A DNA stretch of 43,136 bases, from assembly GCA_018269055.1 (NCBI GenBank), contig JAFDVI010000018.1:1-43136 (forward strand), read 5' to 3'. The position numbers and the translations under genes are program-made. Origin of the DNA: Acidobacteriota bacterium (GTDB lineage: Bacteria; Acidobacteriota; Blastocatellia; RBC074). The notes beneath the pieces were generated by a model. That model saw only the letters and a program-made list of their open reading frames with translations. It was not told where the DNA came from and searched no databases. Position 1 is the stretch's first letter. Every line of letters begins with the position of its first letter. Below are positions 26,995 to 35,670 of the stretch, one piece after another.

Positions 26995-28799
26995 CGGTAT
27001 GTCAGCGGATGAATTTTGGCGAATCGTCCGTCCGGTTTTTCAATCAATTCGTTTTGCAGTTCCACATGAACAACCGGCGGCAATATGGAATTGCCCTCGG
27101 GTGTCCCCCGCCGCGTGATGATTCCGACTTTGCTCCAATCGGCCAGGAATTGATTGATCTTTTCGATCTGCCCGGTTTGCGTCAGGTACAGCAAATCGCG
27201 CAGCCAATCCAATCGCACGCCGAATTGTTTCAGCCGCTGCGTTTCGCTCGTCTTCGGATCAATTGCCTGCCGGTAATGCAGTTCGGGCAGAACCTGATTC
27301 GGAACGCGCGCAGGCCAGAACGTCGGAAAGAACGGGTTGACTTGCGGTTCATACCCCGCGCCGCAACTCGCCGTATCCACTTGCCAGGGCAAAACCATCC
27401 ATCGCGTGATGTCACCCGGTGAACTGCCGCCGATTGGGCCATCTGGCGAAACGGCGACTTCCGGCGTCAACACCGGACCGTAATTTTTGTCCGCCTGATC
27501 CGGCGGAAGCTGTTTGATTCGAAATGGCGCGGAATACAGCGACGCGTGACGCATCGGCCAAGTCGCCTCGCAACCGGGATGAAAGGCTCCGCCCAGACAG
27601 AAATCCAGCGCGGCTTTGTCCAACGCGTGCGGACGAACTGCCAGCGGCAATTCGTCCAGCGTGCGCGGTTTCACCAGTTCCGGGTCAAAGCCCGGAATGA
27701 AATCTCCAGACGCCCAACGCCGCAGCCAGTCATATTGCAATTGCGTCACCGCCAACCAATTGCGCGGATTTCCATCCAGCGGAATGTCGGCGACGCCATC
27801 GCCATAAAAGGGCGGCAATGCGTGCGGTTGCGCTTGCTGGTAATCGGGATTGCGAAACGAATGGAAAATCGTTTCCCGGAGCGGCTGAAACTCCGCCGAA
27901 TTGCTGGACAGCCGCGACAGGTTTTCCGGCGAGAGAAAATCTCCCGGCGCTCCCCAGCCGAAATCCAGGTAAAAGCCTTTGTTGACCCATTGCAGGTTAT
28001 TGAACCGCTCGAAGATCGGATAGATATTTTCGGTGAAGGAAATCTTGGCGGGCGGCGTGATCCATCCCTGCTGGACGGCGACCTGATACGCGATGTCGTA
28101 CATCGTCACAATGGATTTGATGCCCGGCGCGTAATCCGGTGGAGCGACAATTACCCACGCCGAAGTCACAGGGATTTCCTGATCATCCAGTTTGACCGTA
28201 GCGCTGACCCAACCATCCGAAACGTCGTCGTACCATTCCAGGTTATTAAACCCCGTGATTGGTTTCCCGCTTGGCGAAGCCGATGTGCCGAATCCGCCAA
28301 ACACCAACAGATTGCCAACGTCATCCGTGCGGATTTCACCCAGCGGAACCGTCGTGCCCAGAAACTTGCCTGTGTCGAACGCCGCTTGCGCCTGTTTCCC
28401 GTTTACAGAACGCGCCCCCGGATCAATCAACAGGTTCAACCGATCACCCGCATACTTCGCATTGCGCCGCGTGGTCGGTTGCGCCGTGGGAATATCCAGC
28501 GCCGATTCAAAGTCATACCAGACGGCTTTTTTGTTGGCCAGATGCACCGTCCATTTGATGTCTGCATCATCGGCGGTCAATTCTTTTACGACGTTGCCTT
28601 CGGCATCAAACCCATAAATACGGAATTTGGCGACTTGTCTCCGAATTCTCCCTTGCGCGTCTTTGAATAATCCATCCGCAGTCACGGGCGGCATCGAAGG
28701 CGTTTCCGGCCCAATGAAATACTCGGTTGGACTGTTGCCAACTCGCGCAATGCCAATTCCCGGATGAATGGCACATTGAACAATCTTTCCAGTCCCCAT
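26991..28799 (-). CDS. LodA-like CTQ-dependent amino acid oxidase
   Basis: A 602-residue protein related to LodA (L-lysine epsilon-oxidase) and GoxA (glycine oxidase), which deaminate amino acids with release of peroxide. The N-terminus IHPGIGIARVGNSPTEYFIG is the family signature, and DPGARSVNG, LGEIRTDDVGNLLVFGG and MYDIAYQVA are also typical. The likely cofactor cysteine is Cys479 in LPWQVDTASCGAGYEP. Trp495 (PTFWPARVPNQV), Trp532 and Trp555 are candidates for the crosslinked tryptophan. It is shorter than LodA (726 residues). The ATG at 28799 is chosen over an upstream TTG because GGAG lies 9 nt before it. There is no signal peptide. Confidence 0.82.
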   Translation of the reverse strand: MGTGKIVQCAIHPGIGIARVGNSPTEYFIGPETPSMPPVTADGLFKDAQGRIRRQVAKFRIYGFDAEGNVVKELTADDADIKWTVHLANKKAVWYDFESALDIPTAQPTTRRNAKYAGDRLNLLIDPGARSVNGKQAQAAFDTGKFLGTTVPLGEIRTDDVGNLLVFGGFGTSASPSGKPITGFNNLEWYDDVSDGWVSATVKLDDQEIPVTSAWVIVAPPDYAPGIKSIVTMYDIAYQVAVQQGWITPPAKISFTENIYPIFERFNNLQWVNKGFYLDFGWGAPGDFLSPENLSRLSSNSAEFQPLRETIFHSFRNPDYQQAQPHALPPFYGDGVADIPLDGNPRNWLAVTQLQYDWLRRWASGDFIPGFDPELVKPRTLDELPLAVRPHALDKAALDFCLGGAFHPGCEATWPMRHASLYSAPFRIKQLPPDQADKNYGPVLTPEVAVSPDGPIGGSSPGDITRWMVLPWQVDTASCGAGYEPQVNPFFPTFWPARVPNQVLPELHYRQAIDPKTSETQRLKQFGVRLDWLRDLLYLTQTGQIEKINQFLADWSKVGIITRRGTPEGNSILPPVVHVELQNELIEKPDGRFAKIHPLTYR

Positions 28800-28869
28800 T
28801 CCCAAAATCTCCTAAAGCTGTCTCTGTTGTCAGTTCTTCGCGTAATGCAAAAATACCTGGCGCGAAAAG

Positions 28870-29574
28870 CTATTTGCTCAATCGCAACCGCCCGAAGGCT
28901 TCCGGCGTGTGGTAATTGTCGCTGTTGACGGGTTGCCAATTGATGAACACGCGATTCGGTTTCGGCGCTTGAATGCGATAAAAGTTGATGCGCAGTTCAT
29001 TGCCGGCTTTGGCCGGGCGTTTGTCAATCTTATCCATGGGAATGCGCATTTCGCCGTACCAAATCTTTTTGGCCTGATCTATGCGCGCTTTGACTTCATA
29101 GCCGGAATTCCAACCAACATCGTGTTTCGGCGGATTGGGTTTGCGATCAATGTCTAAATCTACCCATTCGCCCTGTGGAGACACCTGAAATTCCGTGTAA
29201 TGTTTGATGTCGTCGAAATCCGTGCCGATGAACACTTCAGCCACATCCCATTCCCAGAGTTTGTCGGTTTCCGCTGTCGTCGTCGGATTCGGCTTCAAGC
29301 TCAGCTCTTCATACGGACAGGAATACAGCAGATACAGATTTTTCGCCGTCCATTGCGAACGAATTTCGGTTTTATGATTGGCGACGGATTCGCCTCGACG
29401 GCCTTTGTCCATGATGAATGGCGGTACCTTTTTCCACACTGCCGAATTCGGATCAGCGGTCAGTTTGAAATCCGCTTTGGCCTGATAGCTAATAGCAACA
29501 CCGGCCTCATCCGCCAAACTGGTCATCAACGCACACAACACAAACAGCCCGATCAACAGAAAGGTTCGTTTCAT
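28870..29574 (-). CDS. Secreted CBM9-like carbohydrate-binding protein
   Basis: A 234-residue exported protein with a signal peptide (TFLLIGLFVLCALMTSLA) followed by one carbohydrate-binding-module-9-like domain. The pattern EIRSQWTAKNLYLLYSCPYE, LWEWDVAEVFIGTDFDDIKH and YTEFQVSPQGEWVDLDID is characteristic. CBM9-like single-domain proteins are frequent in Acidobacteriota and Bacteroidota and are thought to bind polysaccharide ends. Its stop is 70 nt upstream of the LodA-like start on the same strand, so the two may share a transcript. A divergent promoter region separates it from ApbE. Confidence 0.82.
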   Translation of the reverse strand: MKRTFLLIGLFVLCALMTSLADEAGVAISYQAKADFKLTADPNSAVWKKVPPFIMDKGRRGESVANHKTEIRSQWTAKNLYLLYSCPYEELSLKPNPTTTAETDKLWEWDVAEVFIGTDFDDIKHYTEFQVSPQGEWVDLDIDRKPNPPKHDVGWNSGYEVKARIDQAKKIWYGEMRIPMDKIDKRPAKAGNELRINFYRIQAPKPNRVFINWQPVNSDNYHTPEAFGRLRLSK

Positions 29575-29682
29575 AGCATTCAGCGTCCTTGAGTTTGAAG
29601 TTGGGTTGAAATCAAATGCCGAAGCGGCGCGCCATCATCGCGCAATCAGCACAAAGTAACAATGTTCTTGCGAGGGAAATGA

Positions 29683-30678
29683 ATGAAACTGTTTTTGGCC
29701 TTGACGCTTTTGACGGCCAGCCATTGGCCATTGGCGATTTCGCCGCTGGCACAAACGCAAATTCGGTTCGAAGACAGCCGCATTTCAATGGCCTGCGCGT
29801 ATTCGATTGTCACGTACGGCGAAGACGAATCGGCGCTGGCCGAAGCCGTTACAGCAGCCTTTGACGAAGTTGATCGCATTGACCGCCTGATGAGCCATTA
29901 CAAGCCGGAAAGCCCGCTGTCTCGGCTCAATCAAAACGCCGCCAGCCAGCCCGTCAAGGTCGAGCCGGAATTGTTCGACTTCATTTCCGAATGTTTACGC
30001 TACAGCCGCGAATCGGGTGGAGCCTTTGACATCACGGTCGGACCACTGATGAAAACCTGGGGCTTTTTTCGCGGCGAAGGCCGCATGCCCAAACCCGAAG
30101 AAATGGCTGAAGCCCGCGCCAAAGTCGGTTGGCGGCATGTGATATTGAACGAACAGGATCACACGATTCGGTTTGACCGCGACGGCGTTGAATTGGATTT
30201 GGGCGGCATTGCCAAAGGCTATGCCGTGGACAAAGCCGTTGAGGTGTTAAAGCAGCGCGGAATTCGCCGCGCATTGGTCAATGCCTGTGGCAGCACGATT
30301 TATGGTTTGGGTGCTCCTCCAGGTGAAGCTGCGTGGGAAGTCAAGTTGCGCGATCCGGTGCGTTCGCAAAAAACGGCGATGACCATTCGGCTCAACAATC
30401 GCGCGCTGTCGGTGTCGGGCAGTTATGAAAAGTTTTTCGATCTTGGCGGCAAACGGTATTCGCACATTTTCGATCCGCGAACAGGCTGGCCTGTGCAAGG
30501 CGTGCTGAGCGTCGCCGTGCTGACTGAGACTGGCACGGCAGGCGATGCGCTCGACAATGTGTTTTATGTTTCGGGAATCGAAACAAGCAAAACCTTGCTG
30601 AAGCGATTGCCCCGGACAACGGCAATTTTCTTTTTGCCGAAGGCCAAAACCTGGAAATCGGTTGAGTTGAAAAACTGA
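29683..30678 (+). CDS. apbE: FAD:protein FMN transferase
   Basis: A 331-residue periplasmic ApbE enzyme that attaches FMN from FAD to a Thr/Ser of exported flavoproteins. Visible family blocks are RLMSHYKPESPLSRLN, GGAFDITVGPLMKTWGFFRG, ELDLGGIAKGYAVDKAVE, ALVNACGSTIYGLG and SYEKFFDLGGKRYSHIFDPR (with TGWPV after it). An N-terminal hydrophobic segment (LALTLLTASHWPLAISPLA) serves for export. GAGGGAA precedes the ATG. No obvious substrate (NqrC, RnfG or FMN-binding domain protein) is present nearby. Confidence 0.92.
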   Translation: MKLFLALTLLTASHWPLAISPLAQTQIRFEDSRISMACAYSIVTYGEDESALAEAVTAAFDEVDRIDRLMSHYKPESPLSRLNQNAASQPVKVEPELFDFISECLRYSRESGGAFDITVGPLMKTWGFFRGEGRMPKPEEMAEARAKVGWRHVILNEQDHTIRFDRDGVELDLGGIAKGYAVDKAVEVLKQRGIRRALVNACGSTIYGLGAPPGEAAWEVKLRDPVRSQKTAMTIRLNNRALSVSGSYEKFFDLGGKRYSHIFDPRTGWPVQGVLSVAVLTETGTAGDALDNVFYVSGIETSKTLLKRLPRTTAIFFLPKAKTWKSVELKN

Positions 30679-30687
30679 CTGGGATCG

Positions 30688-31665
30688 TCAGCGCGATTCC
30701 TGGTCGAACTCCGCCGGCAATTCGCTTTGGTACACGCGCGCCACGTTGTAAATGTCCCGGCGTTCGGGCGCGTAATACAATCGCGCCAGTAAATCGCCCA
30801 GCAGGCCAAATCCCAAAAACTGCAACCCGCCCAAAAACGTCACTGCCGCAAAAATCAGCATGGGGCCGTTTTTGATGAAAATGTGTTCGCCCAACAAGGC
30901 TTTTTTGATCAACAACCAGACCGCCAGCAAAGCCGCGACAAGGATCATGACGGAGCCGATGCTGCCAAAAAAATGCAGCGGGCGCGACAGGTACCGAACG
31001 ATGAAGCGAATCGTCAAAATGTCGAACATGACGCGAAACGTGCGCGTGATTCCATAATGCGATTTGCCCGCAAGGCGCGGTTTGTCTTCGATGGGAATTT
31101 CGGCGACCAGCGCGCCTTCGATGCTGGCCATTGCCGGAATGAAACGGTGCATTTGGCCATAAATCGGAATGCGTTCCAGCACTTCGCGGCGATAGGCTTT
31201 GAAGGTCGTGCCAAAATCATGAATCGCGACGCCGGAAGCCTTGGCCATCAACCGATTGGCAATCCTGGATGGAAATGTCCGCAAAAAACCATCCTGCCGG
31301 TTTTGCCGCCAACCACTGACGATGTCGAATCCTTCCGCCAGTTTGTTCAAAAAACGCGGAATGTCTTCGGGTTGATGTTGCAGATCGCCGTCCATGGCAA
31401 TGACGATTTCGCCCATCGCCCGGTCGAATCCGGCAGCCAGCGCGGGCGTCTGGCCGAAATTTCGGCGTAACCTGACGCCGACCACACGCGGATCAAGCGC
31501 GCAAATATCGCGCAAAATCTGGTGTGTACGGTCCGTGCTGCCATCGTCAACGAACACCAGTTCGTAATCTTCGTCAATCTGTTCCATTACTTGGGTCAAC
31601 CGGCGATACAGTTCAGGCAGGTTTTCTTCTTCGTTGTGAAACGGGACTACGATTGAATAGTTCAT
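30688..31665 (-). CDS. Family 2 glycosyltransferase with two C-terminal membrane helices
   Basis: A 325-residue enzyme of the polyprenyl-phosphate glycosyltransferase (DPM1/GtrB/ArnC) kind. It opens NYSIVVPFHNEEENLPELYR. The nucleotide-sugar motifs are LVFVDDGSTDRT and VIAMDGDLQHQPEDIP, and the acceptor region includes VSGWRQNRQDGF. Two hydrophobic helices lie in the C-terminal third (about residues 235-258 and 270-295). It probably transfers a sugar from UDP or GDP to undecaprenyl phosphate at the inner membrane for cell-envelope modification. Its end converges with apbE with a 9-nt gap. No clear Shine-Dalgarno is seen at the ATG. Confidence 0.87.
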   Translation of the reverse strand: MNYSIVVPFHNEEENLPELYRRLTQVMEQIDEDYELVFVDDGSTDRTHQILRDICALDPRVVGVRLRRNFGQTPALAAGFDRAMGEIVIAMDGDLQHQPEDIPRFLNKLAEGFDIVSGWRQNRQDGFLRTFPSRIANRLMAKASGVAIHDFGTTFKAYRREVLERIPIYGQMHRFIPAMASIEGALVAEIPIEDKPRLAGKSHYGITRTFRVMFDILTIRFIVRYLSRPLHFFGSIGSVMILVAALLAVWLLIKKALLGEHIFIKNGPMLIFAAVTFLGGLQFLGFGLLGDLLARLYYAPERRDIYNVARVYQSELPAEFDQESR

Positions 31666-32051
31666 CTTGGTCTGGGTGTTTGCTTGATTATTTGTGCCGG
31701 GAGGTCAGCACAGTAGCACCAAACTTGTCAGCCTGTAAAATTTGCAAAATCGGATTTTTCGCCCGAAATCGCAGATGGTCTGACCGTGTAATCTTTTCCA
31801 ATTGAATCAAACCCGGCAGGTCAGTAAACTGCGCGCGCTGAATCATTCGCAGTTCAACGATCTCACCCGGCACTTTTGCCTGCCCTGAAAATTCCAACCC
31901 CCGACCACTTCCCCTTTCTCGCATCCTGCACGTTCTTTCGCCCCTTCTTGTCAATTGGTCCCTAGCAAAATTCGCTGTCTGGCAGTGAAGGTCGAAGTGT
32001 GCCTTCTCAGCGCTCGTAATGCTCCTTCCACTGCGACGGCTCGGAGGAAGT
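31666..32051. other. 386-nt divergent intergenic region, no confident gene
   Basis: This gap separates the minus-strand glycosyltransferase from the plus-strand TIGR03437 gene. A minus-strand open frame (31688-32059) ends with a plausible protein-like segment (VPGEIVELRMIQ ... KFGATVLTSRHK) but has no ribosome binding site or family I recognise. No strong promoter or hairpin was seen. It may hold a decayed gene and both promoters. Confidence 0.3.
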
Positions 32052-33125
32052 ATGTCCAAAATAAAGGCAGTTTTGTCTTTTTCAGTCTCTCTTTTGTCTC
32101 TGGTGCTTTTCTGGTGGGTTCAACCCAGGACTTCTGGCGGTTCAGTGGTTGCGCAATCCACCTGCACGCCGCCGCTGTTTCAAGGCTATCCGTCATCGTG
32201 TTCCAACATCAATTTACGCTGGCTGAATCGCGATCCGATTTCACTGATTGATCATTACGAAATTTATCGCGGCGGCACGCAAGTCGGCCAGGCTGCGGCC
32301 AGCGCCATTTCCTTTTCCGAACCTGTTGGTTGTAGTTTCGGCGCGACGTACACGATCAAACAGGTCATGAAATCCGGCGCGACCTGCCAGGTGGTCACGA
32401 CTGGCAATCCACCTCATACCAAACCCTGCGATATGTGCACGGGCGGCGGCAGTTTGGTGAACATGGTCAATTCGGCGTCGTTCAATTCTCCGGTTGCGCC
32501 CAATTCCATCGCCACGGTGTTTGCCAATCCGGGGCAATCGCTGACTTCGGTGACGGTGGCAGCCAGCAGTCTGCCGTTGCCGACCAACCTGTCCGGCACA
32601 CAGGTTTTCATCAACGATGCGCCGGTTGAATTGTTTTACGCTTCGCCCGGACAGATCAACTTTCTGATGCCGCAGGTAAATGCCGGAGCCGTTTCCGTCG
32701 TGGTCATTGGGTCAAATGGCGAACGAACCGAAGGCAGCGCGTTGACCGGGCCAAACCCAGCCGTGTTCACCGCCAACAGCAACGGCAGCGGAGTCGCCGC
32801 CGCGCAAGTGACAGCCGATGGCCGAAATTACCAGCGCATTTATGACAATAATAAAGTCGCTGTGCCGGTCAGCGTCACCAGCGGAGGCCAGCCAAATTAT
32901 CTGGTGTTGTACGGAACCGGCATTCGGAATCAGCCGGGGTTGGAAGTCCGCGTTGGCGGGCAGCTTTGCCAGGTAACGTACGCCGGGCCACATTCCAGCT
33001 TGCCGGGCGTGGATCAAATCAATGTTCGTTTGCCGGAATCGTTGCGAGGCGTAGGCAATGTGGCGATTGTGGTTTCGGCTGCGGGATTTGTTTCCAACTT
33101 CGCGCAAATTAACATCGGGAATTGA
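32052..33125 (+). CDS. Secreted protein with TIGR03437 (Solibacter-type) C-terminal domain
   Basis: A 357-residue exported protein. A signal segment (VLSFSVSLLSLVLFWWV) is followed by a short Cys-containing fibronectin-like part (about residues 40-125, with HYEIYRGGTQVGQ). The C-terminal domain is of the TIGR03437 type seen at the end of many Acidobacteriota surface proteins: VNSASFNSPVAPNSIATVFA, NDAPVELFYASPGQINFLMP, YLVLYGTGIRNQ and GVDQINVRLPESLRGVGNVA. The ATG at 32052 follows GGAGGAAG at ideal spacing and begins the signal sequence. The role of the domain is unknown; it may anchor or mature large secreted proteins, but here it is attached to only a small N-terminal part. Confidence 0.85.
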   Translation: MSKIKAVLSFSVSLLSLVLFWWVQPRTSGGSVVAQSTCTPPLFQGYPSSCSNINLRWLNRDPISLIDHYEIYRGGTQVGQAAASAISFSEPVGCSFGATYTIKQVMKSGATCQVVTTGNPPHTKPCDMCTGGGSLVNMVNSASFNSPVAPNSIATVFANPGQSLTSVTVAASSLPLPTNLSGTQVFINDAPVELFYASPGQINFLMPQVNAGAVSVVVIGSNGERTEGSALTGPNPAVFTANSNGSGVAAAQVTADGRNYQRIYDNNKVAVPVSVTSGGQPNYLVLYGTGIRNQPGLEVRVGGQLCQVTYAGPHSSLPGVDQINVRLPESLRGVGNVAIVVSAAGFVSNFAQINIGN

Positions 33126-33132
33126 TTTGTTA

Positions 33133-33165
33133 TTGGGTACGTGCGCTGACTGTGTGCGTGCCCAA
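33133..33165 (+). terminator. Hairpin between converging genes
   Basis: TTGGGTACGTGC (33133-33144) and GTGCGTGCCCAA (33154-33165) form a 12-bp stem if three G-U pairs are allowed, with a 9-nt loop. It lies between the stops of the TIGR03437 gene and the COX4-like gene. The GGGTACG word also links it to the repeat at 14896-14995. Confidence 0.45.
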
Positions 33166-33166
33166 C

Positions 33167-33460
33167 TCACCGAAACGCCTTCAGGCTGAATGCACGAAAT
33201 CCATCGGCAAAGAAGGTCAGAAACAGCAGGATGCAGATGGTCATGGCAGGCACGATGGTCAGGATCAGGCTCAAGCGCTCGAATTTCAGGTGCATGAAGT
33301 ACGCCATAATCAACACGGCTTTGATCACCGAAAGCCCCATCACGCTGACCAGCAACATCGCCAGCGGCACGTGAATGTAGCCGAGAAACACTTCGATGCC
33401 GGTCAAAACAATCAACGCCAGCCAAACTGCTGAATAAGTTCGAGTCGTCACATGTTCCAT
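33167..33460 (-). CDS. Cytochrome c oxidase subunit IV-like membrane protein
   Basis: A 97-residue protein with three predicted membrane helices (YSAVWLALIVLTGIEVFLGY, AMLLVSVMGLSVIKAVLIMA and ILTIVPAMTICILLFLTFFA). The conserved segment KAVLIMAYFMHLKFER is that of bacterial COX4/CtaF-type subunits of haem-copper oxidases. I chose the ATG giving MEHVTTRTYSAVW. It is isolated from any oxidase core subunits in this window and lies 37 nt behind dsbD on the same strand, so it may be expressed with dsbD or be the end of a dispersed oxidase locus. Confidence 0.8.
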   Translation of the reverse strand: MEHVTTRTYSAVWLALIVLTGIEVFLGYIHVPLAMLLVSVMGLSVIKAVLIMAYFMHLKFERLSLILTIVPAMTICILLFLTFFADGFRAFSLKAFR

Positions 33461-33497
33461 TTGAAGTTCCAAGCCAGCGCCGCGCGGCAATGAGTGT

Positions 33498-35555
33498 TTA
33501 TTTCTGCGCAGTCAGCGGTTGAAAGTGGCTGGCTCCGCGCTGCAAAAATGCAACGAACTCCTTTTTGTCGCGCGTCAGCCCCGGAAACTTGGCCAGAATG
33601 TTTCCGTTCGGATCAATCACGGCGTACAGCGGCAACGCCACAGTGCCGAATTTTTCCGCCTGCAGCTTTCCGTTTTCTTCGTCAAGTTTCTGATGTTCCG
33701 GCGTGTCTTCGCGGTCGGTGTACAGTTCTGCGAGCACAAACTTTTCCAATTCTTTTTTCACCGCCGGATCGGGAAACATGTTCTTTTCCATCCAACGGCA
33801 ATTCGTGCAGGTCACGCCCGTGAAGTTCAAAAACGCCGGGCGATTTTCGGCTTTGGCCTTTTGCAGCGCTGCATCATAAGTTTCGTGCCACTTTGCTTCC
33901 GCACCACCACCGCCCCCTCGGTTCAGGGCAAAATCCTTCGACGAAGAAGGCGGCAACCAGGCGTCAAATTCTCCCAAGCTCCCGCCAAACAATCCCGTCA
34001 GGAAGTAAAACGCCAAACCCAGAAAGAACGTCGCCATCAGCATTCTGAACACGCCTAATCGTTCGACCGGCGAATCGTGCGGCAACTGGAATTTGCCCAG
34101 CAGGTACAACGCCGCCGCCAGCGCAATTGCGATCCAAGCCGACAACACCAGCGGACGCGAAATCGTTTGCCAACCCCACACCAAATCCACGTTGCTCAGA
34201 AATTTGAACGCCGCGCCGAGTTCCAAAAATCCCATCACGACTTTGACGGAGTTCAACCAGCCGCCGGATTTCGGCAAACTTTGCAACCATTGCGGAAACA
34301 GTGCGAACAGGAAAAACGGAAGCGCAAACGCCGTTGCAAACGCGACCATTCCGATGATGGCCCAAAACCAATCGCCCTGCGTAGCGTAAATCAGCACCGT
34401 TCCGACAAACGCCGTCGTGCAGGTAAACGAAGTCAGCGTAAACGTGATGCCCATCAAAATCGTGGCAAAGGTTTGTCCGCCTGCGCCGCTGTCCGCCTGT
34501 TTATTGAGTTTGTTGACCAAACCGGACGGCACCTGAATTTCAAACATGCCAAACAAATTCAGCGCGAACACAACGAACAGCAACGTCAAAAATAAATTCA
34601 TCCACGGACTGGCCGCCAGCTTCGTCAACCCTGTTGGCCCGGCAATTACTGCCAACGCCAACCCTAACACCGTGTACGTCAACACGATTCCCAACGAAAA
34701 GAACGAAGCCTGTCCGACGGCCTGTGCGCTGGTTCGTTTTTCGCGCTTGGTGAAAAACGAAACCGTGATCGGAATCATCGGGAACACGCACGGTGTCAGC
34801 AGCGCCAGCAAGCCTTGAATAATGGCGAACCAGATAAATCCGAACAGGCCGCGATTTTTGAGCGCCTTGGCTTGATCTTCCTCCGATGCGCTTGGCGGAG
34901 TCGTTGGCGGTTCGGTTTGCGTTCCGCTGACAATGGTTTCAGGCGTCGGCGAAGCAGCCGCTTCGGGCGAGCTTGCCGGTGAAGCCGCAGGCGATGGCGA
35001 AGCTTCAGGCGAAGGCGAGGCCGTGAGCTTGGCGTTGGCCGCGACAATCGCTACGTCTACGTCGAGGGGTTTGGTTCGCGGCGGCAAACATTCGTGGTCG
35101 TTGCACACCTGAAAGTAAAACTTGACGGTCAATTTTTGATTGCCGACCGGAGCATCCGCCGCAAGTTTCACGGGCAATGAAAACACGGCTTCTCCATCAA
35201 AGGTTTCGGTCATAAACGGCGGCTGTCCCGGCACCGAAAAGTTCGGATCGGCGGCGACTTTTGGTTTCGGCTGCGTGGCTTTGCCAGCGGCTTTGAACGG
35301 CCCGGTTTCGTCAATCGAAAGTTTGGTGGGGCGCGGCCCGCCTGCTGGTTGCGTCAGCGAATACAAATGCCAGCCCGAATCAATTTTTGCCGTGACAGAA
35401 ACTTTAGCGGTTTGCCCGGCTTTGACCGGATTCGGGTCGAGCTTCGCGGACAAATTGACCGGATTTGCCAATTGCGCCATCGCGGGAATTGCCAAGCCGC
35501 ACACCACAATCAGCGCAGCCAACGCGTGGAACCTGAATTGACCGGAACGAACCAT
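33498..35555 (-). CDS. dsbD: Thiol:disulfide interchange protein DsbD
   Basis: A 685-residue inner-membrane reductant conveyor that passes electrons from cytoplasmic thioredoxin to periplasmic disulfide proteins. A signal peptide is followed by the N-terminal DsbD-alpha domain (Cys pair in VCNDHECLPP). A Pro/Ser/Ala-rich linker (about residues 185-235) precedes the eight-helix DsbD-beta domain with its Cys in LTPCVFPMIP and SFTCTTAF. The protein ends in a thioredoxin-like DsbD-gamma domain with CTNCRW. The ATG at 35555 is preceded by GAGG; an upstream GTG is less likely. trxA at 8.0 kb would be its electron source. Confidence 0.92.
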   Translation of the reverse strand: MVRSGQFRFHALAALIVVCGLAIPAMAQLANPVNLSAKLDPNPVKAGQTAKVSVTAKIDSGWHLYSLTQPAGGPRPTKLSIDETGPFKAAGKATQPKPKVAADPNFSVPGQPPFMTETFDGEAVFSLPVKLAADAPVGNQKLTVKFYFQVCNDHECLPPRTKPLDVDVAIVAANAKLTASPSPEASPSPAASPASSPEAAASPTPETIVSGTQTEPPTTPPSASEEDQAKALKNRGLFGFIWFAIIQGLLALLTPCVFPMIPITVSFFTKREKRTSAQAVGQASFFSLGIVLTYTVLGLALAVIAGPTGLTKLAASPWMNLFLTLLFVVFALNLFGMFEIQVPSGLVNKLNKQADSGAGGQTFATILMGITFTLTSFTCTTAFVGTVLIYATQGDWFWAIIGMVAFATAFALPFFLFALFPQWLQSLPKSGGWLNSVKVVMGFLELGAAFKFLSNVDLVWGWQTISRPLVLSAWIAIALAAALYLLGKFQLPHDSPVERLGVFRMLMATFFLGLAFYFLTGLFGGSLGEFDAWLPPSSSKDFALNRGGGGGAEAKWHETYDAALQKAKAENRPAFLNFTGVTCTNCRWMEKNMFPDPAVKKELEKFVLAELYTDREDTPEHQKLDEENGKLQAEKFGTVALPLYAVIDPNGNILAKFPGLTRDKKEFVAFLQRGASHFQPLTAQK

Positions 35556-35670
35556 AAACGACCTCACAAGTTTAGAAGATGAATTGCCTGTGGCAGTTTA
35601 CCTGACCGTGCGCCTGAAATTTGTCAGCCAAGTGACCGAAAGACTACCCCGAACGCAAAAACACGGCAAC

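Noticed and set aside
27546..28670. Plus-strand open frame (374 codons) opposite the LodA-like gene
   Set aside because: Arg-rich translation without domain features; a shadow of the LodA-like gene.
31688..32059. Minus-strand open frame of 123 codons upstream of the glycosyltransferase
   Set aside because: The C-terminal part looks protein-like, but there is no ribosome binding site or recognisable family, so it is mentioned only as part of the intergenic region.
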